Shown one piece after another: positions 49,764 through 58,299 of a stretch of 64,000 nucleotides of DNA. The DNA comes from Nocardioides sp. (GTDB lineage: Bacteria; Actinomycetota; Actinomycetes; Propionibacteriales; Nocardioidaceae), in the NCBI RefSeq assembly GCF_030150155.1, contig NZ_JASLGR010000054.1, positions 10,008 to 74,007 of the forward strand, in the 5' to 3' direction. The notes beneath the pieces are model-generated. The model did no database searches. It was not told the DNA's origin and worked only from the letters and a program-made list of their open reading frames with translations. Position numbers and translations under genes: made by a program. Numbering within the stretch: position 1 is the stretch's first letter; the number at the start of each line of letters is the position of its first letter.

Positions 49764-51029
49764 TCACTCCCCTTCCCCGTCACTCACCAGCTGCTCCAGC
49801 GCGATCTCCAGTGCCGTCGCCGCGATCGCGGTCCGGGCCTGCGAGCGCACGTGGCAGCGCTGGACGGCGTCACGGATCGTGCGTGACACGTCGCCGAGGA
49901 TCGCCTCGTCGGTCACCTCCCCGGAGCCCTCCATCAGCAGGGTGAAGGCGCGCGCCATCCCGCAGTTCGCGATGAAGTCGGGCACCACCGCGACGCTCTG
50001 GTCAGCCAGCTCGTACGTCGGCCCGTAGAACGTCTCGGCATCGGCGAAGGGCACGTTCGCTCCGGCCGCGATCATCTCCAGGCCGGCCACACTCAGCCGC
50101 TTGACCTGCTCGCTCGTGACCAGCCGGGAGGCCGCGCACGGCAGGAAGATCTCGGCCTCCAGGTCCCAGATCCGCTCGTCGACCTCAGCGAAGTCGAGCA
50201 GCCCCTCGGCGACCAGGCCGTTGCCGGTCTTGGCCAGCAGCAGGGCCTCCACCTGGGCCAGGCTCAGCCCCTCGGGCTCGATCAGGCCACCGGCACGGTC
50301 GATGATCCCGACCACGCGGACCCCGGCCCGGGCCAGGTAGTACGCCGCCGCGGCACCGACGTTGCCCCAGCCCTGCACGATCGCCCGCTTGCCCGCGACC
50401 GGCGCCCCGTCGCCGTACACGTCATAGAAGGCGAGGACCGACTCGGCCACGCCCCAGCCGGTGACCAGGTCGGCGATGGTGTACTTCCGCGGCGCGGCTC
50501 CGGGCTGGACTGCGGGGATGTAGCGCGGGTCCTCGACCACCTTGGAGACCCCGAGCCGCAGCATCCCGACGCGCTGCACCAGCTCCCGCTCGGTGGGCGC
50601 GAAGTGCCCGTTGACGATGCCCTGCTGCGGATGCCACAGCCCGTAGCGCTCGGTCAGGGGGATGACGTCATGGACCTCGTCGACGTTGAGGTCCCCACCG
50701 GTGCCGTAGTACGCCTTCAGCAGCGGCGCGACCGCCCGGAACCAGCGCTCCAGCACCCCGGCCCGGCGCGGGTCGCCCGGGTCGAAGTCGATCCCCGACT
50801 TGGCGCCGCCGATCGCCGGACCCGAGACGGTGAACTTCACCTCCATCGTCTTGGCCAGGGCCTCGACCTCACTGCGGTCCAGGCCGGCGCGCATCCGCGT
50901 GCCACCCCCGGCGGCGCCGCCGCGCAGGGAGTTGATCACCGCCCAGCCACGCGCCTCGGTCTCGGTGTCGTGCCACTCGAAGACGATCTCGGGCGGGGCC
51001 GCCTCGAATCGCTGCAGCAGGGTCTTCAT
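49764..51029 (-). CDS. Glu/Leu/Phe/Val-family amino-acid dehydrogenase
   Basis: A 421-aa dehydrogenase: catalytic-domain segments MRAGLDRSEVEALAKTMEVK, GPAIGGAKSGIDFDPGD (catalytic Lys region) and GTGGDLNVDEVHDVIPLTE; Rossmann domain with IVQGWGNVGAAAAYYLARAG. The family deaminates amino acids with NAD(P). The motifs differ from classical Leu/Phe/Val dehydrogenases (GGAKSG instead of GGGKAV). Its place between fahA and phhA suggests oxidative deamination of tyrosine or phenylalanine to the keto acid that feeds HppD; substrate inferred from context only. Confidence 0.88.
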   Translation of the reverse strand: MKTLLQRFEAAPPEIVFEWHDTETEARGWAVINSLRGGAAGGGTRMRAGLDRSEVEALAKTMEVKFTVSGPAIGGAKSGIDFDPGDPRRAGVLERWFRAVAPLLKAYYGTGGDLNVDEVHDVIPLTERYGLWHPQQGIVNGHFAPTERELVQRVGMLRLGVSKVVEDPRYIPAVQPGAAPRKYTIADLVTGWGVAESVLAFYDVYGDGAPVAGKRAIVQGWGNVGAAAAYYLARAGVRVVGIIDRAGGLIEPEGLSLAQVEALLLAKTGNGLVAEGLLDFAEVDERIWDLEAEIFLPCAASRLVTSEQVKRLSVAGLEMIAAGANVPFADAETFYGPTYELADQSVAVVPDFIANCGMARAFTLLMEGSGEVTDEAILGDVSRTIRDAVQRCHVRSQARTAIAATALEIALEQLVSDGEGE

Positions 51030-52183
51030 CGGTGTCCTTTCGCAGGGGTGATCCGGCCGCGGGCCTCGCCGAAGCCGATCCGGGAGCCGTCGGTGCCGGG
51101 TGCGGTGGCGCGCAGCACCACCACGTCGCCGTCGGCGAGGAAGCCCTCGCCACGCTCGATCAGGGAGCCGACCTGGTCGGCGGCGGGCCCCGAGACGGTG
51201 CCGGAGGCGAACAGGTCGCCGGTCCGGGTCGGGGCGCCGTTGGCGGTCAGGTGGGCCAGCATCTGGGCGGGCGACCAGTAGGTCGAGGCGTACGGCGGCC
51301 GACTGAGCGTGACGCCGTTGACCTGGATCTCCAGACTCAGGTCCAGGCCCCACGGCGCGTCGGTGGCCAGGTAGCCGATCGGGGTCGGGACCTGGGTCGG
51401 GGTGGGGATCCGGGCCGCCTCCAGTGCCGCCATCGGCACCACCCACGGCGAGACCGTGGAGGCGAAGGACTTGCCCAGGTGCGGGCCGAGCGGGACGTAT
51501 TCCCAGGCCTGCAGGTCGCGCGCCGACCAGTCGTTGAACAACACCACCCCGAAGAGGTGCTGCTCGGTCGCGGCGATGCTGATCGGCTCCCCCATCGCGT
51601 TGCCGACGCCGACCACGAAGCCGACCTCGGCCTCCAGGTCCAGCCGCTGCGAGGGCCCCACCTCCGGGGTCGTGGCACCCGCCGGGAGCCGCTGGCCGCA
51701 CGGCCTGACCACGTCGGTGCCCGAGACCACGATCGACCCGGCCCGCCCGGTATAGCTGATCGGCAGGTGCCGCCAGTTCGGGGTGAGCGGGTCGGGCGCC
51801 TCGGGCCGGAACAGCCGCCCCAGGTTCGAGGCGTGGTGCTCGGAGGCGTAGAAGTCGACATAGTCGGTGACCTCGAACGGCAGGTGCAGGGTGACCTCAG
51901 CGATCGGGACGGCCGCGCCCGGCGGCAGGTGCGCCGCCAGGTCGTCGGCCGCCACGTCGGCCACGGCGCGCTGCAACGCCGCGCGGACCTGCTGCCAGCA
52001 TTGCGGTCCCTGCGCCATGAACGGCGACAGGCTCGGCCCGGCGAAGAGGTCGTCGTCGAGGACGGTGGCGAGGTCCAGGACGTACCCGCCCAGGCGGGTG
52101 CCGACCCGCGGGGCACGCCCGGGGGTCGAGTAGACGCCGTAGGGCAGGTTCGCCGGGCCGAAGAGGTGGTCGTCGCGGGTCAC
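51026..52183 (-). CDS. fahA: Fumarylacetoacetase
   Basis: A 385-aa hydrolase with the N-terminal SH3-like domain (ANLPYGVYS) and the FAH fold: metal ligands in YVDFYASEHHASNLG, DLEAEVGFVVG and LFNDWSARDLQAWEYVPLGP. It splits fumarylacetoacetate to fumarate and acetoacetate, the last step of tyrosine degradation. GTG start overlaps the unknown gene before it (GTGA) and its stop overlaps the dehydrogenase ATG. Confidence 0.95.
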   Translation of the reverse strand: MTRDDHLFGPANLPYGVYSTPGRAPRVGTRLGGYVLDLATVLDDDLFAGPSLSPFMAQGPQCWQQVRAALQRAVADVAADDLAAHLPPGAAVPIAEVTLHLPFEVTDYVDFYASEHHASNLGRLFRPEAPDPLTPNWRHLPISYTGRAGSIVVSGTDVVRPCGQRLPAGATTPEVGPSQRLDLEAEVGFVVGVGNAMGEPISIAATEQHLFGVVLFNDWSARDLQAWEYVPLGPHLGKSFASTVSPWVVPMAALEAARIPTPTQVPTPIGYLATDAPWGLDLSLEIQVNGVTLSRPPYASTYWSPAQMLAHLTANGAPTRTGDLFASGTVSGPAADQVGSLIERGEGFLADGDVVVLRATAPGTDGSRIGFGEARGRITPAKGHR

Positions 52184-53037
52184 GGGATCAGCCCCATCCG
52201 TCGGAGGTCGGCGACCGGCTGGTCGATCGAGCAGGTCCCGATCGACTCCAGCGCCGAGGTGGTCGGCAGCCCTGTGCGTGCCGGCAGCGTGAGCAGGGCG
52301 GTGGCGTCGCGGTGGGCCAGCACCGCGGCGATCTCGGCCCCGTCCGCGCCGCGGGCGGCGGCGTCGGTGGCGGCCAGCAGGTTGAGGAAGCCATGCTCCT
52401 CGAACCCGGTGACCGGGTCGGTGTGGCGTAGCGCATGGTGCAGGCCGGCGGTCGCCTTGAACCGCACGCCCGCCTCGGCCAGCGCACGCAGGGTGTCCGC
52501 GAGCTCGGCCTCGTCGGGATAGGCAGCCGCCTCGGTGCCGCCGGTGCGGATCTTCGCCCGGTACGTCGTCCCCGCCAGGTCGACGATGACGGCGGCGCTC
52601 CGCGGCCCCCGCGGGAGCTCCACGACGACGGTGAGCCCCGATCCCTCGGCACCAACCTCCGCCACCCCCGACAACGCCGCCACCTCTGCCAACGCCGCCC
52701 GCAGCCCGGCGACCTCGGCGACGCGGACCTCGATCGCGACCAGCCGCAACCCCGCGGCGGCTTCGCTCCGCCAGCCCCCGACGGCCTCCATCGCCTCGAC
52801 CGCCGTCACCGCCCCGGCGGCGTCGGGCACCACCAGGCAGAGGTCGAGCGGCTCCTCGCCGAGCAGGTGGGTCAGACGCTGCAGCTCCTCCAGCCGGGGC
52901 AGGTCGACGACCAGGGGGCCGACCAGGGCGGCGTACGGCGCCCGCCGATGGCGGCGGTGGGCCACCACCGCCTCGGCCAGCCCGAGGTTGCCGGGCGGGA
53001 AGATCGCGGCGTCGTCGAAGAGCAGTGGCAGGCTCAT
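52180..53037 (-). CDS. Unknown protein of the tyrosine operon (candidate maleylacetoacetate isomerase)
   Basis: A 285-aa soluble protein, no signal peptide or membrane helix. I do not recognise a named family. Alternating strands and helices suggest a TIM-barrel-like fold. Conspicuous short motifs at strand ends: FPPGN (13-17), AKIRTGG (161-167), FKATAGLHH (193-201), HGFLNLL (215-221) and GTCSIDQPVADLRRMG near the C-terminus, the layout of an enzyme active site with His, Lys and Arg residues. It is locked between hmgA (ATGA overlap) and fahA (GTGA overlap), the position of the missing isomerase between their products and substrates. Not a glutathione transferase by sequence. Function is inferred from context. 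Confidence 0.7.
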   Translation of the reverse strand: MSLPLLFDDAAIFPPGNLGLAEAVVAHRRHRRAPYAALVGPLVVDLPRLEELQRLTHLLGEEPLDLCLVVPDAAGAVTAVEAMEAVGGWRSEAAAGLRLVAIEVRVAEVAGLRAALAEVAALSGVAEVGAEGSGLTVVVELPRGPRSAAVIVDLAGTTYRAKIRTGGTEAAAYPDEAELADTLRALAEAGVRFKATAGLHHALRHTDPVTGFEEHGFLNLLAATDAAARGADGAEIAAVLAHRDATALLTLPARTGLPTTSALESIGTCSIDQPVADLRRMGLIP

Positions 53038-54257
53038 GCTCCACCTCGGACCCACGACGTCACGTAGGCCCCGTCGTCGACGGCACGGCCCGCCTCACCC
53101 AGCTCCAGGGGTGCGAACGTGTCGACCATGACGGCCAGCTCGTCGAAGAACTCGACGCCGATCGAGCGCTCGTAGGCACCCGGCTGCGGTCCGTGGCTGT
53201 GGCCGCCCGGATGCAGGCTGATGGAGCCCTGCCCGATGCCCGAGCCACGGCGTGCCTCGTAGTCGCCGCCGCAGTAGAACATCACCTCGTCGGAGTCGAC
53301 GTTGGAGTGGTAGTACGGCACCGGGATCGACAGCGGGTGGTAGTCGACCTTGCGCGGCACGAAGTTGCAGATCACGAAGTGGTGTCCGGCGAAGACCTGG
53401 TGCACCGGCGGGGGCTGGTGGACCCGCCCGGTGATCGGCTCGAAGTCGCGCCAGTTGAACGCATAGGGGTACAGGCATCCGTCCCAGCCGACCACGTCGA
53501 AGGGGTGGTGCGGCACGACGTGGATCGTGCCCGCCAGGCCACCGGGTCCCGGACCGCGGTGCTTGACGTAGACCTCGATCTCGTCGGCCGTGGCGCCGGT
53601 GGAGCCGTCGACCAGCAGCGGCCCGGCCGGCCCGCGCAGGTCCCGCTCACAGTAGGGAGCGTTCTCCAGGAGCTGCCCGTAGCGGGAGCGGTAGCGCTCC
53701 GGCGGAGCGATGTGCCCGACCCCCTCGATCGTGTAGAGCCGCAGCGGCTCCGAGCCCTCGGCCGGCACCCAGCGGTGCGTCGTGGCCCGCGGCACGATCA
53801 CGTAGTCGCCGTCGCCGACCTCCAGGGTGCCGAAGACCGTCTCCACCCGCCCCGAACCGGACTCGACGTAGACGCACTCGTCACCGATCCCGTTGCGGTA
53901 CAGCGGCGAGGGCGCTCCGCAGGCGACGTACCCGATCCGCACGTCGGCGTTGGCGAGCACCAGCCGTCGTCCCGTGACCGCATCGACGTCGGCCCACTGA
54001 GCCGGTCCAGGAGTCAGGTCGTGGAGCCGCAGGTGGCGCGGGATCAGGGGGTGGTTCGGGGTGGTGGACTGGTCGGGCAGGTCCCAGGTGCGGGCCGAGA
54101 CGATCGCCGACGGGATGTGCCGGTGGTAGAGCAGGGAGGAGTCCGAGGAGAACCCCTCCTCCCCCATCAGCTCCTCGTAGTAGAGCCGACCGGCCTCGTC
54201 GCGGTGCTGGGTGTGACGCTTGGGCGGGACGTCCCCGACCCGGGTGTAGTGGGCCAT
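53034..54257 (-). CDS. hmgA: Homogentisate 1,2-dioxygenase
   Basis: A 407-aa cupin-fold dioxygenase. The C-terminal region has the iron site: YYHSNVDSDEVMFY and LHPGGHSHGPQPG; the N-terminal HYTRVGDVPPKRHTQHR is typical of actinobacterial members. It opens the homogentisate ring to maleylacetoacetate. Lies 33 bp after hppD and overlaps the unknown gene. Confidence 0.96.
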   Translation of the reverse strand: MAHYTRVGDVPPKRHTQHRDEAGRLYYEELMGEEGFSSDSSLLYHRHIPSAIVSARTWDLPDQSTTPNHPLIPRHLRLHDLTPGPAQWADVDAVTGRRLVLANADVRIGYVACGAPSPLYRNGIGDECVYVESGSGRVETVFGTLEVGDGDYVIVPRATTHRWVPAEGSEPLRLYTIEGVGHIAPPERYRSRYGQLLENAPYCERDLRGPAGPLLVDGSTGATADEIEVYVKHRGPGPGGLAGTIHVVPHHPFDVVGWDGCLYPYAFNWRDFEPITGRVHQPPPVHQVFAGHHFVICNFVPRKVDYHPLSIPVPYYHSNVDSDEVMFYCGGDYEARRGSGIGQGSISLHPGGHSHGPQPGAYERSIGVEFFDELAVMVDTFAPLELGEAGRAVDDGAYVTSWVRGGA

Positions 54258-54290
54258 CGCTGTACCTCGCTGTTCGGTTCGGCAGTCGCC

Positions 54291-55493
54291 TCAGAAGTTC
54301 CCGCGTCGCTCCTGCTCGCGCTCGATCGCCTCGAAGAGGGCCTTGAAGTTGCCCTTGCCGAAGCCGAGCGAGCCGTGGCGTTCGATCAGCTCGAAGAAGA
54401 CCGTCGGGCGGTCGGTGATCGGGCGGGTGAAGATCTGGAGCAGGTAGCCGTCCTCGTCCCGGTCGACCAGGATCCCGCGGGACTGGAGCTCGGCGATCGG
54501 CACCCGGACCTCCCCGATCCGGGCACGCAGCTCGGGGTCCTCGTAATAGGAGTCGGGGGTGGAGAGGAACTCGACACCGGCGGCGCGCAGCGCGTCCACC
54601 GAGGCCAGGATGTCGCTGGTGGCCAGGGCGAGGTGCTGGGCGCCGGGGCCGTCGTAGAACTCGAGGTACTCGTCGATCTGCGACTTCTTCCGGGCCGGGG
54701 CCGGCTCGTTGAGCGGGAACTTCACCCGGTGGTTGCCGCTGGCCACGACCTTCGACATCAGTGCGGAGTAGTCGGTCGCGATGTCGTCGCCGATGAACTC
54801 GGCCATGTTGGTGAACCCCATCACCCGGCCGTAGAAGTCGACCCACTCGTCCATCCGGCCGAGCTCGACGTTGCCCACCACGTGGTCCAGGGCCTGGAAG
54901 ACCGGCACCGCGCCGTCGGGCCGGGTGCCGGGCGTCGTACGGGGGACGAAGCCGGGCAGGTAGGGCCCGTCGTAACGGCTGCGGTCCACCAGGGTGTGGC
55001 GCGTGTCGCCGTACGCCGCGATCGCGGCGATCCGGACGGTGCCGTACTCGTCGGTGAGGTCGTGCGGCTCGCTCAGCACCGTCGCACCGACGCGGCGGGC
55101 ATGGGACACGCACCGGTCGACGTCGGGCACCGCGAGGGCGATGTCGACGACCCCGTCGCCGTGACGACGGTGGTGGTCGAGCAGCGGGCTGGCCGGGTCG
55201 ACGCCGCCGGTGATCACGAAGCGGACCGCGCCGCTGCTGAGCACGTACGCGACATGGTCGCGGTTGCCGGTCTCAGGACCGGAGTAGGCCACCACCTCCA
55301 TCCCGAACGCGGAGACGAAGAAGTGCACCGTCTGCAGGGCGTTGCCGACCACCCACACGATCGCGTCCCAGCCGGTCACCGGGAACGGGTCGGCAGCGTC
55401 GTCGTACTCGACGAGGCCGACGAGTCGCTGGAGTGTGGGCAGGTCGAGGTCGGCGAGCCGTTCCTCGTTCGTCAGGGTCTCCACCAGGGCCAT
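54291..55493 (-). CDS. hppD: 4-hydroxyphenylpyruvate dioxygenase
   Basis: A 400-aa two-domain vicinal-oxygen-chelate enzyme. Iron ligands: His in LDHVVGNVELG, His in PGAQHLALATSD and Glu in VFFELIERHG; the C-terminal LGFGKGNFKALFEAIE gate helix is present. It converts 4-hydroxyphenylpyruvate to homogentisate. ATG at 55493 fits the family; no strong ribosome binding site precedes it. First gene of a seven-gene operon, divergent from an Lrp regulator. Confidence 0.97.
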   Translation of the reverse strand: MALVETLTNEERLADLDLPTLQRLVGLVEYDDAADPFPVTGWDAIVWVVGNALQTVHFFVSAFGMEVVAYSGPETGNRDHVAYVLSSGAVRFVITGGVDPASPLLDHHRRHGDGVVDIALAVPDVDRCVSHARRVGATVLSEPHDLTDEYGTVRIAAIAAYGDTRHTLVDRSRYDGPYLPGFVPRTTPGTRPDGAVPVFQALDHVVGNVELGRMDEWVDFYGRVMGFTNMAEFIGDDIATDYSALMSKVVASGNHRVKFPLNEPAPARKKSQIDEYLEFYDGPGAQHLALATSDILASVDALRAAGVEFLSTPDSYYEDPELRARIGEVRVPIAELQSRGILVDRDEDGYLLQIFTRPITDRPTVFFELIERHGSLGFGKGNFKALFEAIEREQERRGNF

Positions 55494-55539
55494 GACCCGA
55501 GTCCACACGCCCCACCCGACCTCGACAACCTGCCCTTCA

Positions 55540-55570
55540 CGGACTGTCCGGACTGCGCAATCTGTGCAGT
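55540..55570. promoter_or_regulatory. Two palindromes between hppD and lrp
   Basis: CGGAC-T-GTCCG (55540-55550) and ACTGCGCA-ATC-TGTGCAGT (55552-55570, one mismatch) lie side by side in the 101-bp divergent gap. The second has the size and shape of an Lrp/AsnC site. Confidence 0.6.
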
Positions 55571-55594
55571 TCTCTCGCGTTCTAAATAGGCAGG

Positions 55595-56152
55595 ATGCTA
55601 AGAAGAGATGTGACGCCGACCACACTGGACGAGATCGACATCGCGTTGCTGAGCGCGCTGACCGAGGTGCCGCGAGCGGGCGACCTGGAGCTCTCTCGCC
55701 GCACCAAGGTGGCGCGCGCCACCGTCCAAGCCCGGTTGCGCCGGCTGGCCGAGGCCGGCGTGATCGCCGACTGGAGCCCGCGCATCGACGTGGCCGCGGC
55801 CGGGTTCGAGGTGCAGGCCTACGTCACCCTGGAGATCGCCCAAGGCGCCCTGGACCAGGTGGTCGCCGACCTCACCGCGATCCCCCAGGTGCTGGAGGCC
55901 TACGGCACCACCGGCACCTTCGACGTGCTGTGCCGGGTGGCGACCCGGTCCCTGCCCGAACTCCAGGAGACCCTGGTCCGGATCGACACCTCCTCCCCCG
56001 TGGCCCGCTCCACCAGCGTGATGGTGCTCTCGGTGCTGATCCCGCCGCGCACGGTGCCACTGCTGCGTGCCGGCACCCCCGCTCCCAGCCCGCGCTCGCC
56101 TGCCTACCGCGGAGGACGGGATTCGGCGAACGGCCCCCGGCAGGGCGTCTGA
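55595..56152 (+). CDS. Lrp/AsnC-family transcriptional regulator
   Basis: A 185-aa regulator: helix-turn-helix (DEIDIALLSALTEVPRAG, ELSRRTKVARATVQARLRRL) and the RAM/AsnC ligand domain (YVTLEIAQGALDQVVADL, VLEAYGTTGTFDVLCRV). A 25-residue low-complexity tail follows. Divergent from hppD, so probably the pathway regulator responding to Tyr, Phe or a keto acid. TAAATA lies 6 nt before the ATG; leaderless initiation is possible. Confidence 0.92.
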   Translation: MLRRDVTPTTLDEIDIALLSALTEVPRAGDLELSRRTKVARATVQARLRRLAEAGVIADWSPRIDVAAAGFEVQAYVTLEIAQGALDQVVADLTAIPQVLEAYGTTGTFDVLCRVATRSLPELQETLVRIDTSSPVARSTSVMVLSVLIPPRTVPLLRAGTPAPSPRSPAYRGGRDSANGPRQGV

Positions 56153-56157
56153 AGCCC

Positions 56158-56163
56158 TAGGGT
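56158..56163 (+). promoter_or_regulatory. -10 box of leaderless lipoprotein promoter
   Basis: TAGGGT, 6 nt before the ATG at 56170 and just after the lrp stop. Confidence 0.55.
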
Positions 56164-56169
56164 CGGCGC

Positions 56170-56970
56170 ATGATCGAAGCGACTGGGCTGCGCCGCGGCT
56201 CCCTCGGCGTCCTGGCGATGCTCACGGCGGTGGCGCTGAGCGCGTGCGGATCCGGTGACGGCGACATGCCTGCCGCCTCCAGCGGTACGCCGCTCACCGC
56301 ATCGCCCTCCTCGACGGCGGCGGCCACGGACTCGGCAACGGGCTCGGTCACGGGCTCGGCGAGCGCGGCCGTGGAGGTAGAGCCGTCGATCAGCCTCTCG
56401 CCCGCCGAACTGGCGGCCTCGAAGGTCTACACGCCGGACTACTTCAAGCGCCTCAACCTGACCGGGTACCTCTCCGGCGACGACTTCGTCGTCGGCCCGC
56501 TGACCGAGGTGATCGACCTGTGCGGCACCACCGTCGCCCCGGCCAGCAGTCCGGTGGCCGCACGCCGCGCGGTCAGCTCGACCGGCGGAGGCCTGGGCGA
56601 GAAGGACCCGGGCCAGGTGACACGCAGCGTCGCTGTCTATCCCACCGCCGCCGGGGCCACCACGACGTACGAGGCGCTGCGCAGCGGACTCGCCGCCTGC
56701 GCGAAGGCCGGGTCGGCCACGATCACCGAGCTCGACGTGCCCGGGACGCTCGCGTGGCGGCGTACGGGCTATGGCAGCGAGGAGAAGTGGGGCTCGCCCA
56801 ACGCTGGGGTCGCTCAGGTCTGGACCGCCTGGGTGCACGGACGCACCGTGCTGGTGCAGTACGAGTCCCAGGCCACCGCGCTCACCACGAAGCGCGCCAC
56901 CGCCACCGCCCGCACCCTGCTGACCTCCTCGGTCCAGGTCCGCTCCCAGATCGCGGAGAAGATCGGCTGA
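56170..56970 (+). CDS. Secreted lipoprotein, function unknown
   Basis: A 266-aa protein with signal peptide and lipobox LSAC (lipidated Cys26), a Ser/Thr/Ala-rich linker to about residue 70, then a globular domain with LCGTTVAP, ARRAVSSTGGGLGEKDPG, TYEALRSGLAACAKAGS and VHGRTVLVQYESQAT. The two Cys could pair. The domain resembles the sensor-like domain of actinobacterial surface proteins (PknH-like) by pattern; not certain. Confidence 0.78.
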   Translation: MIEATGLRRGSLGVLAMLTAVALSACGSGDGDMPAASSGTPLTASPSSTAAATDSATGSVTGSASAAVEVEPSISLSPAELAASKVYTPDYFKRLNLTGYLSGDDFVVGPLTEVIDLCGTTVAPASSPVAARRAVSSTGGGLGEKDPGQVTRSVAVYPTAAGATTTYEALRSGLAACAKAGSATITELDVPGTLAWRRTGYGSEEKWGSPNAGVAQVWTAWVHGRTVLVQYESQATALTTKRATATARTLLTSSVQVRSQIAEKIG

Positions 56971-57053
56971 GCCGCCCCGTTCGATGGCTGGGGTCAGGGA
57001 CGGGCCACTAAGGTCGGGGGCAACCACCCACTCGGAGACGGAAGGCCATCGAC

Positions 57054-58289
57054 ATGGGGCTCATTCAGGCGGCGATCGGTGCACTCGGCGGCACCCTGGC
57101 AGACCAGTGGAAGGACTTCTTCACCGTCCCCGAGGGTCTCTCCCCGACCGCGGCGCTGTTCGCCGCGGCTCCGCAGGGCACCAACGCCGGGCGGGGCTCG
57201 AACACCAAGGCGTCCGACGGCGTCATCACCAACGGCTCGAAGATCATCGTGCCGGAGGGCTACGGCCTGGTGCTGATGGAGGACGGCGGCATCACCGGCT
57301 TCGCCGCCGAGGCGGGCGCCTACGAGTGGAAGTCCGACGCCGGTGACTCCGAGTCGATCTTCGCCGGCAACGGCATCGTGTCCCCCTTGATCAAGAACTC
57401 CTGGGAGCGGTTCAAGTTCGGCGGCCGACCGTCCTCGCAGCAGCGCGCCTACTTCGTCACCCTCAAGGAGCTGCCGAACAACCGGTTCGGCACGCAGTCG
57501 GAGATCTACTGGGACGACGCGTACATGAACGCCCAGGTCGGGGCGATCACGCGCAGCACGTACACGATGAAGATCATCGACCCGATCCTGTTCGTGAAGT
57601 CCTTCGTCCCGGCCGCCTACCTGGAGCCGGGCGCCGTCTTCGACTTCACCGACATCGACAACGACGCCGCCTCCCAGCTCTTCAACGAAGTGGTCGGCTC
57701 GCTGGCGCCGGCGTTCTCGATGTACACCAACGACCCCGCCAAGGGGAACCGGATCACCAAGATCCAGCAGGACTCCGTCGGCTTCGCGCAGAGCCTCTCG
57801 GCCGCCGTCGAGACGAACTACGCCTGGAGCACCGGGCGCGGCCTGCAGATCGTCTCGGTCGCCCTGGTCGCCATCGAGTACGACCAGAACACCCGCGAGC
57901 TGCTGCGCAACGTGCAGCGTGCCGACGCGCTCTCGGGCGCGCGCGGCAACTCGAACCTGCAGGCCTCGGTGGCCGCCGGCTACGAGGCCGCCGGCCAGAA
58001 CGCCGGTGCGGGCGGCCTGATCGGGATGGGCATGGCCGCCGGTGCCGGTGGCCTGAGCGGCCTCCAGCAGCCGGTCCCCGGGGTCGGCGCCCAGTCGACC
58101 GGCGTCCAGCCGGCGGCTCCCGCTGCCCCTGCCGCGGCGGCTCCGGCCGCTGCCGCGCCGGCCGCTCCGGCTGCGCCCGCCGCTGAGGACCCGATGGCCC
58201 AGCTCACCAAGGCCAAGGAGATGCTCGACGCCGGCCTGATCACGCAGGCCGACTACGACGCCGTCAAGGCCAAGGCCCTCGGCCTGTGA
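57054..58289 (+). CDS. SPFH (Band 7) protein with C-terminal SHOCT-like domain
   Basis: A 411-aa cytoplasmic/membrane-associated protein. SPFH domain about 50-290 (IIVPEGYGLVLMEDGGI, SYxK-like YAWSTGRGLQIVSVAL), a Gly/Ala-rich segment, a Pro/Ala linker and a C-terminal helical hairpin (AQLTKAKEMLDAGLITQADYD, about 378-411) of SHOCT type. It corresponds to YdjI of Bacillus and to proteins labelled virion core protein in databases. GGAAGG precedes the ATG. First gene of a three-gene unit (10-bp gap, then ATGA overlap). Confidence 0.85.
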   Translation: MGLIQAAIGALGGTLADQWKDFFTVPEGLSPTAALFAAAPQGTNAGRGSNTKASDGVITNGSKIIVPEGYGLVLMEDGGITGFAAEAGAYEWKSDAGDSESIFAGNGIVSPLIKNSWERFKFGGRPSSQQRAYFVTLKELPNNRFGTQSEIYWDDAYMNAQVGAITRSTYTMKIIDPILFVKSFVPAAYLEPGAVFDFTDIDNDAASQLFNEVVGSLAPAFSMYTNDPAKGNRITKIQQDSVGFAQSLSAAVETNYAWSTGRGLQIVSVALVAIEYDQNTRELLRNVQRADALSGARGNSNLQASVAAGYEAAGQNAGAGGLIGMGMAAGAGGLSGLQQPVPGVGAQSTGVQPAAPAAPAAAAPAAAAPAAPAAPAAEDPMAQLTKAKEMLDAGLITQADYDAVKAKALGL

Positions 58290-58299
58290 CCACGGCTCG

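Noticed and set aside
53034..54257. Alternative assignment of hmgA as a gentisate or 3-hydroxyanthranilate dioxygenase
   Set aside because: Length, N-terminal motif and position between hppD and fahA fit homogentisate dioxygenase; no gentisate pathway genes are present.
57054..58289. Prophage gene, since such SPFH proteins are often labelled virion core protein
   Set aside because: No other phage genes around it; the operon partners are a zinc-ribbon protein and a membrane protein, as in membrane-stress modules.
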